Source: Pectobacterium aquaticum
GTDB lineage: Bacteria > Pseudomonadota > Gammaproteobacteria > Enterobacterales > Enterobacteriaceae
Assembly (NCBI RefSeq): GCF_003382565.3
Contig: NZ_CP086253.1
Location: forward strand, 1 to 64,000
DNA length: 64,000 nucleotides
Direction: 5' to 3'
Below, one piece after another: positions 35,154-44,689 of this stretch (its first letter is position 1; every line of letters starts with the position of its first letter). The notes under the pieces were generated by a model. It did no database searches. It was not told the DNA's origin and worked only from the letters and a program-made list of their open reading frames with translations. The translations under genes and the position numbers were made by a program.

Positions 35154-36434
35154 TTGCCTATTGAGGTTCAATTAACGTTTAATTCTGCTGGTCATCAACT
35201 TACCAATATTAATTGCTGGTCATGTGATGGGAATTGGCTGGTTTATGACATAAGACCCTATGGATCTTCATTCACAGGGCTGACCATTGAGCGCATACAC
35301 CTGAAAAGCCGGGAAACCGAGGTGATTTATCGGGCGACGGCGGGGGCGCACGTGGGCGTGGTGACCTGTAGCCCGCAGGAACCGCTGCGCTATGTCTTTA
35401 TCCACGGGCCAGAAAACCCAGATGGCGAGTGGCAGTATGATTTTCACCATCGGCGTGGAACGATAGTGGCGGATCGCCAGCGCGATGAGGCCATCACGCT
35501 CGATGCTTTCTCCATTACGCCGCCTTATCAGGCCGGTGCGCTGCGCGGCGGTACGCATGTCCATGTCTTCAGCCCGGATGCCAGCCGCCTGAGCTTTACC
35601 TATAACGACCATGTGTTGCATGAGCGCGATCCGGCATTGAACTTGCGCAATGTGGGCGTAGCCGTGCCGCTACAGGCCGTCACCGTTGAAAAACATCATC
35701 CGCGTGAATATGACGGTAGCCACTATTGTGTGTTGGTTAGCAGAACGACGCCGCAGCCGCAGCCTAGCAGCGATGAGATCAATCGCGCCTATGAAGAAGG
35801 TTGGGTCGGAACGGCGGGCTATATCCGACAGGATGGTTCTCGGCAGCGCTGGGCGCTGGCGTTTATTGGCGATACGCGGGCGGCGGATGGAACAACGGTA
35901 CCGGAGATTTTTATTGTCGACTTGCCGGAGGCGCTGGAAGAGTACGCCAAAGCGGGTGATGCGCCACTGGCGGGGACGGCAACGTCAATGCCTGCGCCGC
36001 CAGCGGGCGTGCAGCAGCGGCGTTTAACGTTTACGCACTCGCGTCGTTATCCTGGCCTGGTGAACCAGCCGCGCCATTGGCTCCGAGCCTCGCCCGACGG
36101 CAGTGAGATTGCTTTCCTGATGCGGGATGAGGCAGGCGTGGTGCAACTGTGGACGCTTTCCCCGAACGGCGGTGAGCCGAGACAGGTCACGCGCACGGAA
36201 CACGGCGTACAGTCGGCCTTTAACTGGCACCCGGATGGACGTTCTCTGGCATTTGTGTCTGACAACAGCATCATGCTGTGTGAGGCGAAAAGCGGTGAGC
36301 TTGTTCGGCTAACAGCGCGGACGGACAGCGCACCGAGTGCAGATGCGGTGGTCTTTTCCCCTGATGGGAAACAGATTGCGTATATGCGCGAGATTGACGG
36401 TTTTAATCAGCTTTTTTTTGTAGCAATAACGTAA
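35154..36434 (+). CDS. yidR: YidR, DUF3748 beta-propeller-like protein
   Basis: 426 residues similar throughout to E. coli YidR. TolB-like repeats are seen (WLRASPDGSEIAFLMRDEAG, AFNWHPDGRSLAFVSD, VFSPDGKQIAYMRE). TTG 35154 is preferred because GGGGTG lies just upstream and the N-terminus then matches E. coli better; another TTG at 35133 is in frame. No signal peptide. Function unknown; neighbours yidQ and ibpAB are as in E. coli. Confidence 0.9.
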   Translation: MPIEVQLTFNSAGHQLTNINCWSCDGNWLVYDIRPYGSSFTGLTIERIHLKSRETEVIYRATAGAHVGVVTCSPQEPLRYVFIHGPENPDGEWQYDFHHRRGTIVADRQRDEAITLDAFSITPPYQAGALRGGTHVHVFSPDASRLSFTYNDHVLHERDPALNLRNVGVAVPLQAVTVEKHHPREYDGSHYCVLVSRTTPQPQPSSDEINRAYEEGWVGTAGYIRQDGSRQRWALAFIGDTRAADGTTVPEIFIVDLPEALEEYAKAGDAPLAGTATSMPAPPAGVQQRRLTFTHSRRYPGLVNQPRHWLRASPDGSEIAFLMRDEAGVVQLWTLSPNGGEPRQVTRTEHGVQSAFNWHPDGRSLAFVSDNSIMLCEAKSGELVRLTARTDSAPSADAVVFSPDGKQIAYMREIDGFNQLFFVAIT

Positions 36435-36469
36435 CCCTTACGCGCGAATTCATGGCGAGTGCGGTGCTA

Positions 36470-36826
36470 TCAAAGCTGATTATGCGGCATCGTGGCGAGC
36501 TGCGAACTGGCGGTCTGGTTTTGCTCTTCGCTGTGTGAAATGCGTTCGCGCGTCGACAGTTTGTCCTTATCGCTGCCTGTGCGGTAGTAATCGTACGGCA
36601 GCAGCAGCGTGTCGGCCACCGCCGAGAACGGCAGGTCGATAGCGACCAGTGGCATCATCGCCCAACTGGTATCGTCGTCACGCAGCATATCCACACTGGC
36701 GCGCGTGCCGGAATAGTATCCCTGATCGCCTCCGGTATGCGTCATTACGCTGGAGCAACCGCTGGTTGCCACCGCACCGCTACCGGTAATGATGAAAGAG
36801 AACAACGCACTTTTCAGTAAGGTCAT
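36470..36826 (-). CDS. yidQ: YidQ, YceK/DUF1375-family lipoprotein
   Basis: 118 aa with a lipoprotein-type signal ending in ATSGC (lipobox-like TSGCSS), then the family core SYWAMMPLVAIDLPFSAVADT-like region (here TSWAMMPLVAIDLPFSA) and LLLPYDYYRTG. Convergent with yidR, as in E. coli. Start MTLLKSALF at 36826; four more in-frame residues are possible. Confidence 0.92.
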   Translation of the reverse strand: MTLLKSALFSFIITGSGAVATSGCSSVMTHTGGDQGYYSGTRASVDMLRDDDTSWAMMPLVAIDLPFSAVADTLLLPYDYYRTGSDKDKLSTRERISHSEEQNQTASSQLATMPHNQL

Positions 36827-36950
36827 ATTCCTGTCCATTAATAACCGCTGTCAGAGCGGGTTCCAGAGCCCGTCTATCTTGAGTGTATGTGATAAGACCA
36901 GCAACGTAAGTGAATATTGCATGAAACCCAGCGATTTTTCCTTTTTGCCT

Positions 36951-36979
36951 CTTGAAAGTCTGAGGGGGGTCACCATATT
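36951..36979 (+). promoter_or_regulatory. Sigma-32 heat-shock promoter of ibpA
   Basis: CTTGAAA (36951-36957), 13 bases, then CACCATATT (36971-36979) fits the RpoH consensus CTTGAAA-N13..15-CCCCATNT. It lies about 115 bases before ibpA. Confidence 0.85.
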
Positions 36980-36984
36980 GATGA

Positions 36985-37092
36985 TAAGCCGAAAGAAAAC
37001 GATACGCCGTCAGGGTATCTGTCTCGGCTGTGAACCTGTCCTTATGAGGAAGGTAAAAATAAATCCTCGCTGCCTGTTTAGGAGGCTGTTTT
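36985..37092 (+). promoter_or_regulatory. ibpA 5' leader, probable ROSE-type RNA thermometer
   Basis: A leader of about 108 bases with the ribosome site AGGAGG (37080) just after CTCGCTGCCTG, which can mask it by pairing. Enterobacterial ibpA leaders are established ROSE-type thermometers; here it is inferred from position and the complementary segment. Confidence 0.55.
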
Positions 37093-37506
37093 ATGCGTAA
37101 CCCCGATTTTTCCCCACTGTACCGTTCTGCTATTGGTTTCGATCGTCTGTTTAATCTCTTAGAAACTGGGCAGACCCAGAGTAACGGCGGCTACCCTCCC
37201 TACAACGTCGAACTGGTTGACGAGAACCAATACCGCATTGCGATTGCCGTAGCTGGCTTCGCCGAGCAGGAACTGGACATCACCGCGCACGACAACGTAT
37301 TGATTGTAAAAGGTGCCCACGCCGGTGAGCAGGTTGCCCGCAACTACCTGTATCAGGGGATTGCCGAGCGCAACTTCGAGCGTAAATTCCAACTGGCCGA
37401 ACATATTCAGGTAAAAGGCGCCAATCTGGAAAACGGGCTGCTGTACGTCGATCTCGAACGTATCGTGCCGGAAGCGATGAAGCCGCGTCGGATTGAAATC
37501 AAGTAA
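37093..37506 (+). CDS. ibpA: Small heat-shock protein IbpA
   Basis: 137-residue alpha-crystallin-family holdase that coats aggregates with IbpB. Start MRNPDFSPLYRSAIGFDRLF; crystallin domain about 30-125; C-terminal IEI motif (RRIEIK). Under a sigma-32 promoter; ibpB follows 165 bases later. Confidence 0.97.
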   Translation: MRNPDFSPLYRSAIGFDRLFNLLETGQTQSNGGYPPYNVELVDENQYRIAIAVAGFAEQELDITAHDNVLIVKGAHAGEQVARNYLYQGIAERNFERKFQLAEHIQVKGANLENGLLYVDLERIVPEAMKPRRIEIK

Positions 37507-37671
37507 ACCCACATCACGTTATTTGCACGAATCGTGCATTGCCTGAAAAGGTAATGCCATGAATGAACGCTTCGTCTGCCGAATGGGGACGACGCCAGCT
37601 ATGGAACCGTGGCTGGCATAGGGTACGCCCGCATGGGCATCTTAATCTCGCTTCTTAGAAGGAGTCATATT

Positions 37672-38124
37672 ATGCGTAACTACGACTTATCACCTTTACT
37701 GCGTCAGTGGATCGGTTTTGACAAATTAGCCAGCTCAATGCAGGGCAGCCAGGAACCGATTGATTTTCCTCCGTATAATATCGAGAAGAAAGACGACAAC
37801 CACTACCGCATCACGCTCGCGCTGGCGGGGTTCCGGCAGGCCGATCTGGATATTGAAGTGGAAGGCCCGCGCCTGACGGTGAAAGGCAGCCCGGCACCGT
37901 CCGAAAAAGCCGTGGAATATCTGCATCAGGGGTTGGTGTTTAAACCTTTCACGCTGAGCTTTACGCTGGCCGAACACCTGCATGTGTCCGATGCACATTT
38001 TGAAAATGGCCTGCTGCATATCGATCTGGTGCGTGACGTGCCGGAAGCCTTGCAGCCTCAGCGTATCGCCATCGGCGGTGGTCGTCCGGCCTTGAACCAG
38101 CAACCTGCTGACGACGCGTCATAA
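37672..38124 (+). CDS. ibpB: Small heat-shock protein IbpB
   Basis: 150 aa, paralogous to IbpA: MRNYDLSPLLRQWIGFDKLA, crystallin domain with ITLALAGFRQADLDIEVEG, C-terminal QRIAIGGG. ATG 37672 has AGAAGGAG upstream; in-frame upstream codons lie in the intergenic leader. That leader (37507-37671) may also be temperature-responsive, as in E. coli. Confidence 0.96.
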   Translation: MRNYDLSPLLRQWIGFDKLASSMQGSQEPIDFPPYNIEKKDDNHYRITLALAGFRQADLDIEVEGPRLTVKGSPAPSEKAVEYLHQGLVFKPFTLSFTLAEHLHVSDAHFENGLLHIDLVRDVPEALQPQRIAIGGGRPALNQQPADDAS

Positions 38125-38156
38125 CGCGATATCTGCATTGTTTGTTTGATGATTTC

Positions 38157-38186
38157 CCGCGCTCGTATCATTACGGGCGCGGTTTT
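38157..38186 (+). terminator. Terminator after ibpAB
   Basis: CCGCGCTCG-tatcatta-CGGGCGCGG with TTTT, 33 bases after the ibpB stop. Confidence 0.8.
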
Positions 38187-38227
38187 GTGTTGCCCGCCAC
38201 GTTTCCCACCCCGGCATTCTGCCAGAA

Positions 38228-38361
<134 letters not shown>

Positions 38362-38406
38362 CGGTAGTGGTACTTCCCAATAAAAACGTCCGCAAAGGAT
38401 ATGGGC

Positions 38407-40065
38407 ATGAGTGATATCGCACTTACTGTGAGTATGCTGGCGCTGGTGGCGGTTCTGGGGTTATGGATCGGCAACTGGCGGATTTACGGCGTTGGTTTAG
38501 GGATTGGCGGGGTCCTGTTCGGTGGGATCATCGTCGGGCATGTTGCCCATCACTACCAGATTCAACTGAATGATGACATGTTGCACGTCATCCAGGAGTT
38601 CGGGCTTATCCTGTTTGTCTATACCATTGGTATTCAGGTCGGACCGGGTTTCTTTTCTTCTCTGCGGGTATCTGGCCTGCGCCTCAATGCATTTGCTCTG
38701 CTGACGGTGTTCCTCGGCTGCGTGGTGACCGTTCTGCTGCACAAACTGCTCAATATTCCTTTGCCCATTATCCTCGGCATTTTCTCCGGTGCGGTGACCA
38801 ACACGCCTTCGCTCGGCGCGGGTCAACAGATTCTGACCGATCTCGGGTCGAGTTCGGCATTGGTGAACCAGATGGGAACAGGCTACGCGATGGCGTACCC
38901 GCTGGGGATCTGCGGCATTTTACTGGTGATGTGGTTGATGCGGGTCCTGTTTCGCGTGGCGGTGGAGAACGAGGCAAAGCAGTTTGAAGTCAGCAACGGT
39001 TTGAATCATGAGCAACTGCACACGATGAATGTGTCGGTGACGAATACCAATCTGCAAGGGTTGGCGATTCAGGCTGTGCCGATTCTGAACCGCGACACGA
39101 TTGTTTGTTCCCGCTTGAAACGCGGTGATGAACTGATGGTGCCGTCGCCGCAAACGCTGATCCAACTGGGCGACTACCTGCATCTGGTTGGTGCGAAAAA
39201 CGATCTGGAACAAGCGCGTCTGGTCATCGGTAATGAAGTGGAGGCATCGCTCTCAACTCGTGGCACCGATCTACACGTTGAACGCGTAGTGGTGACGAAT
39301 GAGAAGGTGCTGGGACGCAAGATTCGCGAGCTGAATCTGAAGCAAAACTATGATGTGGTGATTTCGCGCTTGAACCGTGCGGGCGTCGAGCTGGTCGCCA
39401 GCAATCAGGCCAGTCTGCAATTTGGCGATATTCTGAATCTGGTTGGGCGGAAAACGGCGATCGATGCCGTCGCGGATATCGTGGGAAACGCGCAGCAAAA
39501 ACTCCAGCAGGTACAGATGTTGCCCGTCTTTATCGGCATTGGGTTGGGTGTTCTACTGGGCTCGGTACCGCTGATGATTCCCGGTTTTCCCGTCGCGCTG
39601 CGGCTCGGGCTGGCGGGGGGGCCGCTGGTGGTCGCGCTGGTGCTGGGGCGCATCGGTAGTATCGGTAAACTTCACTGGTTTATGCCGCCCAGCGCAAACC
39701 TAGCGCTGCGTGAACTCGGCATTGTGCTGTTCTTATCGGTCGTAGGGCTAAAATCTGGCGGCGACTTCGTCGAGACGTTATTGAACGGCGACGGGGTGTG
39801 GTGGATTGGCTATGGCGCGCTGATTACCATTGTGCCGCTGCTGCTTGTCGGCATATTGGCGCGAACGTTGGGTAAGATGAACTACCTGACGCTGTGCGGC
39901 ATGCTGGCGGGCTCCATGACTGATCCACCTGCGCTGGCGTTTGCCAATGGGCTACACCCGACCAGCGGTGCGGCGGCGCTGTCTTATGCGACGGTTTATC
40001 CGTTGGCGATGTTTCTGCGAATTATGTCGCCGCAGCTGTTAGCCGTGTTGTTCTTGACCTTCTAA
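38407..40065 (+). CDS. yidE: YidE, aspartate-alanine exchanger (AAE) family transporter
   Basis: 552 aa, similar throughout to E. coli YidE. Two membrane halves each containing the AAE repeat flank two RCK_C (TrkA-C) domains (about 195-375; GTDLHVERVVVTNEKVLGRK). Motifs FSGAVTNTPSLGAGQQ and AGSMTDPPALAFAN occur in the two halves. Start MSDIALTVSMLALVAVLGL. Substrate unknown. Downstream of ibpAB as in E. coli. Confidence 0.95.
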   Translation: MSDIALTVSMLALVAVLGLWIGNWRIYGVGLGIGGVLFGGIIVGHVAHHYQIQLNDDMLHVIQEFGLILFVYTIGIQVGPGFFSSLRVSGLRLNAFALLTVFLGCVVTVLLHKLLNIPLPIILGIFSGAVTNTPSLGAGQQILTDLGSSSALVNQMGTGYAMAYPLGICGILLVMWLMRVLFRVAVENEAKQFEVSNGLNHEQLHTMNVSVTNTNLQGLAIQAVPILNRDTIVCSRLKRGDELMVPSPQTLIQLGDYLHLVGAKNDLEQARLVIGNEVEASLSTRGTDLHVERVVVTNEKVLGRKIRELNLKQNYDVVISRLNRAGVELVASNQASLQFGDILNLVGRKTAIDAVADIVGNAQQKLQQVQMLPVFIGIGLGVLLGSVPLMIPGFPVALRLGLAGGPLVVALVLGRIGSIGKLHWFMPPSANLALRELGIVLFLSVVGLKSGGDFVETLLNGDGVWWIGYGALITIVPLLLVGILARTLGKMNYLTLCGMLAGSMTDPPALAFANGLHPTSGAAALSYATVYPLAMFLRIMSPQLLAVLFLTF

Positions 40066-40097
40066 ATGTTATCAGCTGGATAAAAACTACTATTTTT

Positions 40098-40127
40098 TCG
40101 CCGAATAATGGCGATTTATTTTTTTAT
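40098..40127 (+). terminator. Terminator after yidE
   Basis: TCGCC-gaataat-GGCGA followed by TTTATTTTTTTATTTTT. The stem is short (5 bp) but the U-tract is strong. Confidence 0.7.
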
Positions 40128-40396
40128 TTTTGAATAGCGGAATACTTAGTTGAATAAATAAGAAAGGGATAACTGACTGTCTGGAAAAGAATTATATTGT
40201 CATTATTAGGTATAAGGTTTTTTTATCATTGCTTTGTCGTTGGTTTCGTTAATTTTATGTTCGCAAGATGTCAATTATTATTGAATTTTAAGGTTTTTTA
40301 TCGGGAAATTAAAACCACAACAGTTTCTTAAATAAATTAATGAACCATTTTAGTAACTAAAGTAACGCTATTTTATAGGCGCATTATAATACTATC

Positions 40397-40466
40397 TCTT
40401 CATTAATCACTTGATTTGATAAGACGAGAGAAGCACCCTGAACCCTTGTTTTCTCGTCTTTTTTTT
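40397..40466 (+). ncRNA. Candidate short transcript (sRNA or leader attenuator)
   Basis: A TATAAT -10 box at 40385-40390 would start transcription near 40397. About 70 bases on lies a clear intrinsic terminator: AAGACGAGAGAA (40421) pairs with TTTTCTCGTCTT, then eight Ts. No ORF is between them. This could be a small RNA or a leader whose early termination controls the downstream transporter. The -35 box is weak. Confidence 0.35.
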
Positions 40467-40636
40467 CCGCAGATGATTCCTGTTGCGTTGTTTTCAGCAG
40501 GGTGACGAAGGAAGAATAACGAAATACCCACTCCTCCGCACGGGACATCCGTTGTGAATATCTCCTGAATACTTTGAGTGTGACTCGAAGTATGACGGGA
40601 AATACAGAATCCGTTTTAATGAAGAGTGGTGTTCTT

Positions 40637-42049
40637 ATGTCTGCGAATAACAGCAGGTTGATAAAGCTTCTAGTTATCCTTTGTATCGCCGGTGGCTTAT
40701 GGTTATTGCCGGTTCCTGATGGGGTAAAACCCGATGCCTGGCATCTGATGGCGATTTTCATTGCCACAGTAGTCGGTCTGATTCTCTCTCCTTACCCGCT
40801 TGGCGCGATGGCGATGTTCAGCCTGACCTCGGTCGCCATATTAGGGTTATTACCCATTAAAGATGTGTTGGCAGGCTTTAGCGATCCCACCATTTGGATG
40901 ATCGCCTGCGCCTTCTTTATTTCTCGCGGCTTTATCAAAACCGGCTTTGGCCGACGTATTGGTCTGCTGTTCATCAGCAAGCTGGGGAATAGCTCTCTCG
41001 GTCTGGCGTATGGTCTGGTGTTTACCGACCTGATGTTCGCTCCGGCCATGCCTTCTACGTCTGCACGCTGCGGTGGGATCATCACTCCGCTGTTCCGGTC
41101 CATTGCCGAAGCCTATGATTCCACGCCGGAAAAAGGCACGCAGCGTCGCATTGGTGCGTTTCTGGTGCAGTCCATTTTCCAGTGCAACGCCGTGACTTCC
41201 GCGATGTTCATGACCTCCATGGCGGGTAACCCGATGGTGGCGAAGCTGGCTTCTCAGTTTGGTATTCACATCAGTTGGACGGATTGGGCGTTGGCGACAC
41301 TGCTGCCGGGCTTCCTGTCTTTGGCGCTGATTCCTTACCTGATCTACCGTTTCTATCCGCCTGAACTGAAGAAAACCTCAGAAATGCGTGCGATCGCCGT
41401 CGAAAGACTGCGTGAAATGGGCAAAATGACCCGCGACGAGTGGGTGGTGCTGGGTGTGTTCCTGGGTCTGGTGACCTTCTGGGTGCTGGGTTCTACGCTG
41501 AATATCGATGCAACCCTGACCGCGCTGGCGGGCCTGAGCGTGCTGTTGCTCAGCCGTGCGCTGACCTGGGATGATGTGGTCAGTGAGAAAGAAGCCTGGC
41601 ACACCGTGGTGTGGTTTGCCGTACTGATGACGCTGGCGGGTCAGCTTAACAAGATGGGCTTGATTGCCTGGCTGGGCGGATTGGCCGGTAATGCCGTGAG
41701 TGGGATGCACTGGCTGCCGATGCTGGGTCTACTGCTGCTGGTGTACTACTACAGCCACTACCTGATGGCGAGTGCGATTGCCCACATCAGCGCCATGTAT
41801 GCGATTTTTGTCTCTATCGCGCTGGCAGCCGGTGCGCCGCCGATGCTGACTGTACTCGTATTCGGTATCTTCAGTAACCTGTTTATGTCCACGACTCACT
41901 ACTCCAGTGGCCCAGCACCGATTTTGTTCGGCACCGGCTACGTGCCGCTGGGAACCTGGTGGAAGATTGGTTTCCTGGTCAGTCTGGTCATCATCCCTAT
42001 CTGGCTGGGTGTTGGCGGAGTGTGGTGGAAACTGCTCGGTTTCTGGTAA
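40637..42049 (+). CDS. DASS-family dicarboxylate/citrate transporter (CitT/TtdT-like)
   Basis: 470-residue divalent anion:Na+ symporter family protein with about 12 TM segments. Signature areas: FSDPTIWMIACAFFISRGF, FAPAMPSTSARCGGIITPL, FQCNAVTSAMFMTSMAGNP, LFMSTTHYSSGPAPILFG. The first two match the CitT/TtdT exchangers (succinate with citrate or tartrate). ATG 40637 is likely; ATG 40619 would add six residues. It precedes a DcuSR-like pair that may regulate it. Confidence 0.92.
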   Translation: MSANNSRLIKLLVILCIAGGLWLLPVPDGVKPDAWHLMAIFIATVVGLILSPYPLGAMAMFSLTSVAILGLLPIKDVLAGFSDPTIWMIACAFFISRGFIKTGFGRRIGLLFISKLGNSSLGLAYGLVFTDLMFAPAMPSTSARCGGIITPLFRSIAEAYDSTPEKGTQRRIGAFLVQSIFQCNAVTSAMFMTSMAGNPMVAKLASQFGIHISWTDWALATLLPGFLSLALIPYLIYRFYPPELKKTSEMRAIAVERLREMGKMTRDEWVVLGVFLGLVTFWVLGSTLNIDATLTALAGLSVLLLSRALTWDDVVSEKEAWHTVVWFAVLMTLAGQLNKMGLIAWLGGLAGNAVSGMHWLPMLGLLLLVYYYSHYLMASAIAHISAMYAIFVSIALAAGAPPMLTVLVFGIFSNLFMSTTHYSSGPAPILFGTGYVPLGTWWKIGFLVSLVIIPIWLGVGGVWWKLLGFW

Positions 42050-42238
42050 AACGCAGATACCCACAGGCTTTCGATGCGAAACATTCCTGACACAAAAAAT
42101 GTACCGCAACGTTAAGCCTGATTTCCTTTCTTCACGCCTACGCCCTGTCCTTGTGACGGGGCGTATGCATCACGGCACGCGAAACGCGACGAAACAGTAT
42201 AAGATAACGGTGTGATGATGGTGGTTTCGGAGAGTGAC

Positions 42239-43867
42239 ATGGGCAAGAAAAAGGCACCGCTAAAGCTGGGAACATCGGTGTTTCTGATGGTGTCAGTTGT
42301 GCTTGGCGCGGTGTTGCTGGTGGTCTATTCCTTGCTGTTTTTTCGCATTAATCAGCTTTCAGAAGATCACCTGCGAGAAAAAGCCTTTGCCATTGCTCGC
42401 ACATTTGCTTCTTCTCCCGTGGTGATTGATGAACTTAAAGGGATTGGTCGGCCTGAGGAAGTGCAGGTGGCTGCGGAGACGATCCGACTGCGTAATCAAC
42501 TGCTCTTTGTCACGGTCACAGATATGGACACGGTGCGCCATAGCCACCCTGAACCTGAAAGAATTGGTGAACATTTTGCCGGTCGGGATATCTACCCGGC
42601 GCTGTTGGGTATGGAAAATACCGCCATCAACCGGGGGACGCTCGATCCCGCGCTGCGGGTCTTTACGCCGGTTTTTGACAGCAACCATAAGCAGGTTGGC
42701 GTTGTTGCGCTGGGGATTGCCTTAACCAGCGTGCAGAAGGTGATCAGCGATAACCGCTGGATGATTCCCTGGACGCTATTGGCAGGGGCGCTGGTCGGCT
42801 GGCTGGGCACGTTGATTCTGGTGAAGGTGCTCAAGCGCATTATGCTGGGATTCGAGCCGTTTGAGATCTCGAACCTGTTTGAACAGCGTAACGCGATGCT
42901 CAAACACATCAAAGAAGGCGTTATCGCGGTCGATCAGCATGGTCGAATTACGGTCATCAACGATGAGGCGCGACGGCTTTTCCGGCAGAATAAGCCACAG
43001 GGCAGTGAAACATCGGCTCCGAAGACAGCCGAACGCGTCAGCGACCAGTGGCTTGAACATCTGCACCTGAAACAGGTACTGGAGAGCGGTACGCCACGAC
43101 GCGATGAAGAGATTAACTTTAACGGTCACCTGCTGCTGACCAACACCGTTCCGGTTTTTGTGAAGGGCGACATTATCGGCGCGATTGCGACGTTCCGTGA
43201 TAAAACAGAGATCAGCCAACTGCTGCAACGGTTGAGTGGGATGTCCTACTATGCGGATGCGCTGCGGGCGCAGTCGCACGAGTTTATGAACAAGCTGCAC
43301 GTGATCCTGGGGATGCTGCACTTAAAATATTACTCGCAGTTGGAAGATTATATCCTGAAGACCGCCAATAATTATCAGGCGGAAATCGGTTCGATTATTC
43401 GTAAAGTGAAATCGCCAGTGATCGCCGGCTTCCTGTTGGGTAAAATCAACCGCGCGCGCGATCTCGGCATTACACTCTCCATCAGCGAAGAGAGTCTGCT
43501 GCCGGATACCGATGATGTCGATGCGACGAATGAATTGATTACCGTGTTGGGTAATCTGATTGAGAATGCGATGGACGCGATTGATCGGCAGGAAAACTGC
43601 GAAATCAGCGTGAGCTTTCATCATCAGAATGGCCGCCTTCACTGTACCGTGGGGGATGACGGCCCCGGCATTTCGCCGGAGAGTCAGGCGCGCATTTATG
43701 AACAGGGATTCTCTACCAAAGGCAGCGGGCGCGGTATCGGCCTGTACCTGACCAAGCAGAGTCTGGAGAAGATTGGCGGCACTATCGAGTTTGAATCAGA
43801 ACCTGAGGTGTACACCCAGTTTTTCGTTACTATTCCTTATCAAGCAAGGCTGTTTGACCATGATTAA
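42239..43867 (+). CDS. DcuS/CitA-type sensor histidine kinase
   Basis: 542 aa: TM1 (about 15-40), periplasmic PASp domain with the carboxylate-binding stretch TVRHSHPEPERIG, TM2 (about 180-200), cytoplasmic PAS, then a kinase core with phospho-His in RAQSHEFMNKLHVILGMLHL, N box NLIENAMDAID, G1 DDGPGI, G2 GRGIGLYL. Very like DcuS. ATG 42239 has CGGAGAG upstream. It senses an external di/tricarboxylate, probably controlling the flanking transporters. Confidence 0.94.
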   Translation: MGKKKAPLKLGTSVFLMVSVVLGAVLLVVYSLLFFRINQLSEDHLREKAFAIARTFASSPVVIDELKGIGRPEEVQVAAETIRLRNQLLFVTVTDMDTVRHSHPEPERIGEHFAGRDIYPALLGMENTAINRGTLDPALRVFTPVFDSNHKQVGVVALGIALTSVQKVISDNRWMIPWTLLAGALVGWLGTLILVKVLKRIMLGFEPFEISNLFEQRNAMLKHIKEGVIAVDQHGRITVINDEARRLFRQNKPQGSETSAPKTAERVSDQWLEHLHLKQVLESGTPRRDEEINFNGHLLLTNTVPVFVKGDIIGAIATFRDKTEISQLLQRLSGMSYYADALRAQSHEFMNKLHVILGMLHLKYYSQLEDYILKTANNYQAEIGSIIRKVKSPVIAGFLLGKINRARDLGITLSISEESLLPDTDDVDATNELITVLGNLIENAMDAIDRQENCEISVSFHHQNGRLHCTVGDDGPGISPESQARIYEQGFSTKGSGRGIGLYLTKQSLEKIGGTIEFESEPEVYTQFFVTIPYQARLFDHD

Positions 43868-44579
43868 TGTACTGATTGTTGATGACGATGCCATGGTTGC
43901 AGAGCTTAACAAATCTTATCTGAACCAGGTTTCTGGATTTAGCTGCTATGCGACGGTTCCCACGTTGCAACAGGCGCGAAACCTGCTGATGCAACCTGAC
44001 TCGGAAATCGATTTGGTACTGCTGGATATTTATATGCAGCAGGATAATGGACTGGATTTGCTGCCGACTATCCGTGAATTCAGTGAGAAAACGGATGTCA
44101 TCATCATCTCGTCTGCCAGCGATGTGTACACCATCAAGAAAGCGCTGCATTACGGCGTGGTGGATTATCTGATTAAGCCTTTCCAGTTCTCGCGTTTCGA
44201 ACAGGCGCTGACCGCCTATCGCGAAGAGGCGAACTTGTTCAAGCACCGCGATTTTGTTGGGCAGTCGGATATTGATAACCTGATTCGCCGTACCAGCAGC
44301 ACGGTCAGCGAACGTAAGAAATTGCCAAAAGGGCTGACCAGCCTGACGTTACGTACCGTCTGTGAGTGGATTGAAGGCAATCAGGGTATTGAGTTCTCTA
44401 CCGAAATGCTGGCGAATGCGATTGGTATCTCCCGCGTCTCCTGCCGTAAATACCTGATCTATCTGTCTGATACTGGCATCCTGACCACCAATATCCTGTA
44501 CGGCTCAACCGGCCGACCAGTTTATCTGTATCGTCTGCTGCCAGAAAAACAGGACTCGCTGCGCCAATACTGTGAATAA
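43860..44579 (+). CDS. DcuR/CitB-type response regulator
   Basis: 239 aa: receiver domain with phospho-Asp in LVLLDIYMQQDNG, Lys in YLIKPFQF, and a C-terminal HTH (IGISRVSCRKYLIYLSDTGI). ATG 43860 overlaps the kinase 3' end by 8 bases. The last 45 bases of this gene, plus what follows, are repeated at 46310-46368 beyond the toxin-immunity island. Confidence 0.94.
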   Translation: MINVLIVDDDAMVAELNKSYLNQVSGFSCYATVPTLQQARNLLMQPDSEIDLVLLDIYMQQDNGLDLLPTIREFSEKTDVIIISSASDVYTIKKALHYGVVDYLIKPFQFSRFEQALTAYREEANLFKHRDFVGQSDIDNLIRRTSSTVSERKKLPKGLTSLTLRTVCEWIEGNQGIEFSTEMLANAIGISRVSCRKYLIYLSDTGILTTNILYGSTGRPVYLYRLLPEKQDSLRQYCE

Positions 44580-44593
44580 AAAGCGGTGAGTAA
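44535..44593 (+). repeat. Direct repeat: dcuR-like 3' end, left (genic) copy
   Basis: 59 bases covering the last codons of the response regulator and its stop (CTGCTGCCAGAAAAACAGGA to GTGAGTAA). It recurs at 46310-46368 with about six mismatches, bracketing the island at 44690-46309. Confidence 0.85.
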
Positions 44594-44621
44594 TTATCAG
44601 TAAATAAGGTAAACAGAAACG

Positions 44622-44644
44622 AGGCGGGAGCGATCCCGCCTTGT
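44622..44644 (+). terminator. Terminator after the DcuSR-like operon
   Basis: AGGCGGGA-gcga-TCCCGCCT followed by TGTG, 42 bases after the regulator stop. Strong 8-bp stem, poor U-run. Confidence 0.6.
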
Positions 44645-44689
44645 GCTATACACCATTCAGTGACGATGAAACCAAATGGAGTTGGTTGA

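Larger units (their letters stand above)
40066..40636. other. AT-rich gap between yidE and the DASS transporter
   Basis: 571 bases with no supportable coding gene. It holds the yidE terminator (40098-40127), a TATAAT box at 40385 and a strong terminator at 40421-40466, followed by about 170 bases leading into the transporter gene. Confidence 0.6.

Noticed and set aside
42139..42165. Terminator between the CitT-like gene and the sensor kinase
   Set aside because: TACGCCC..GGGCGTA pairs, but no U-run follows and the genes are likely co-transcribed; too weak to list.
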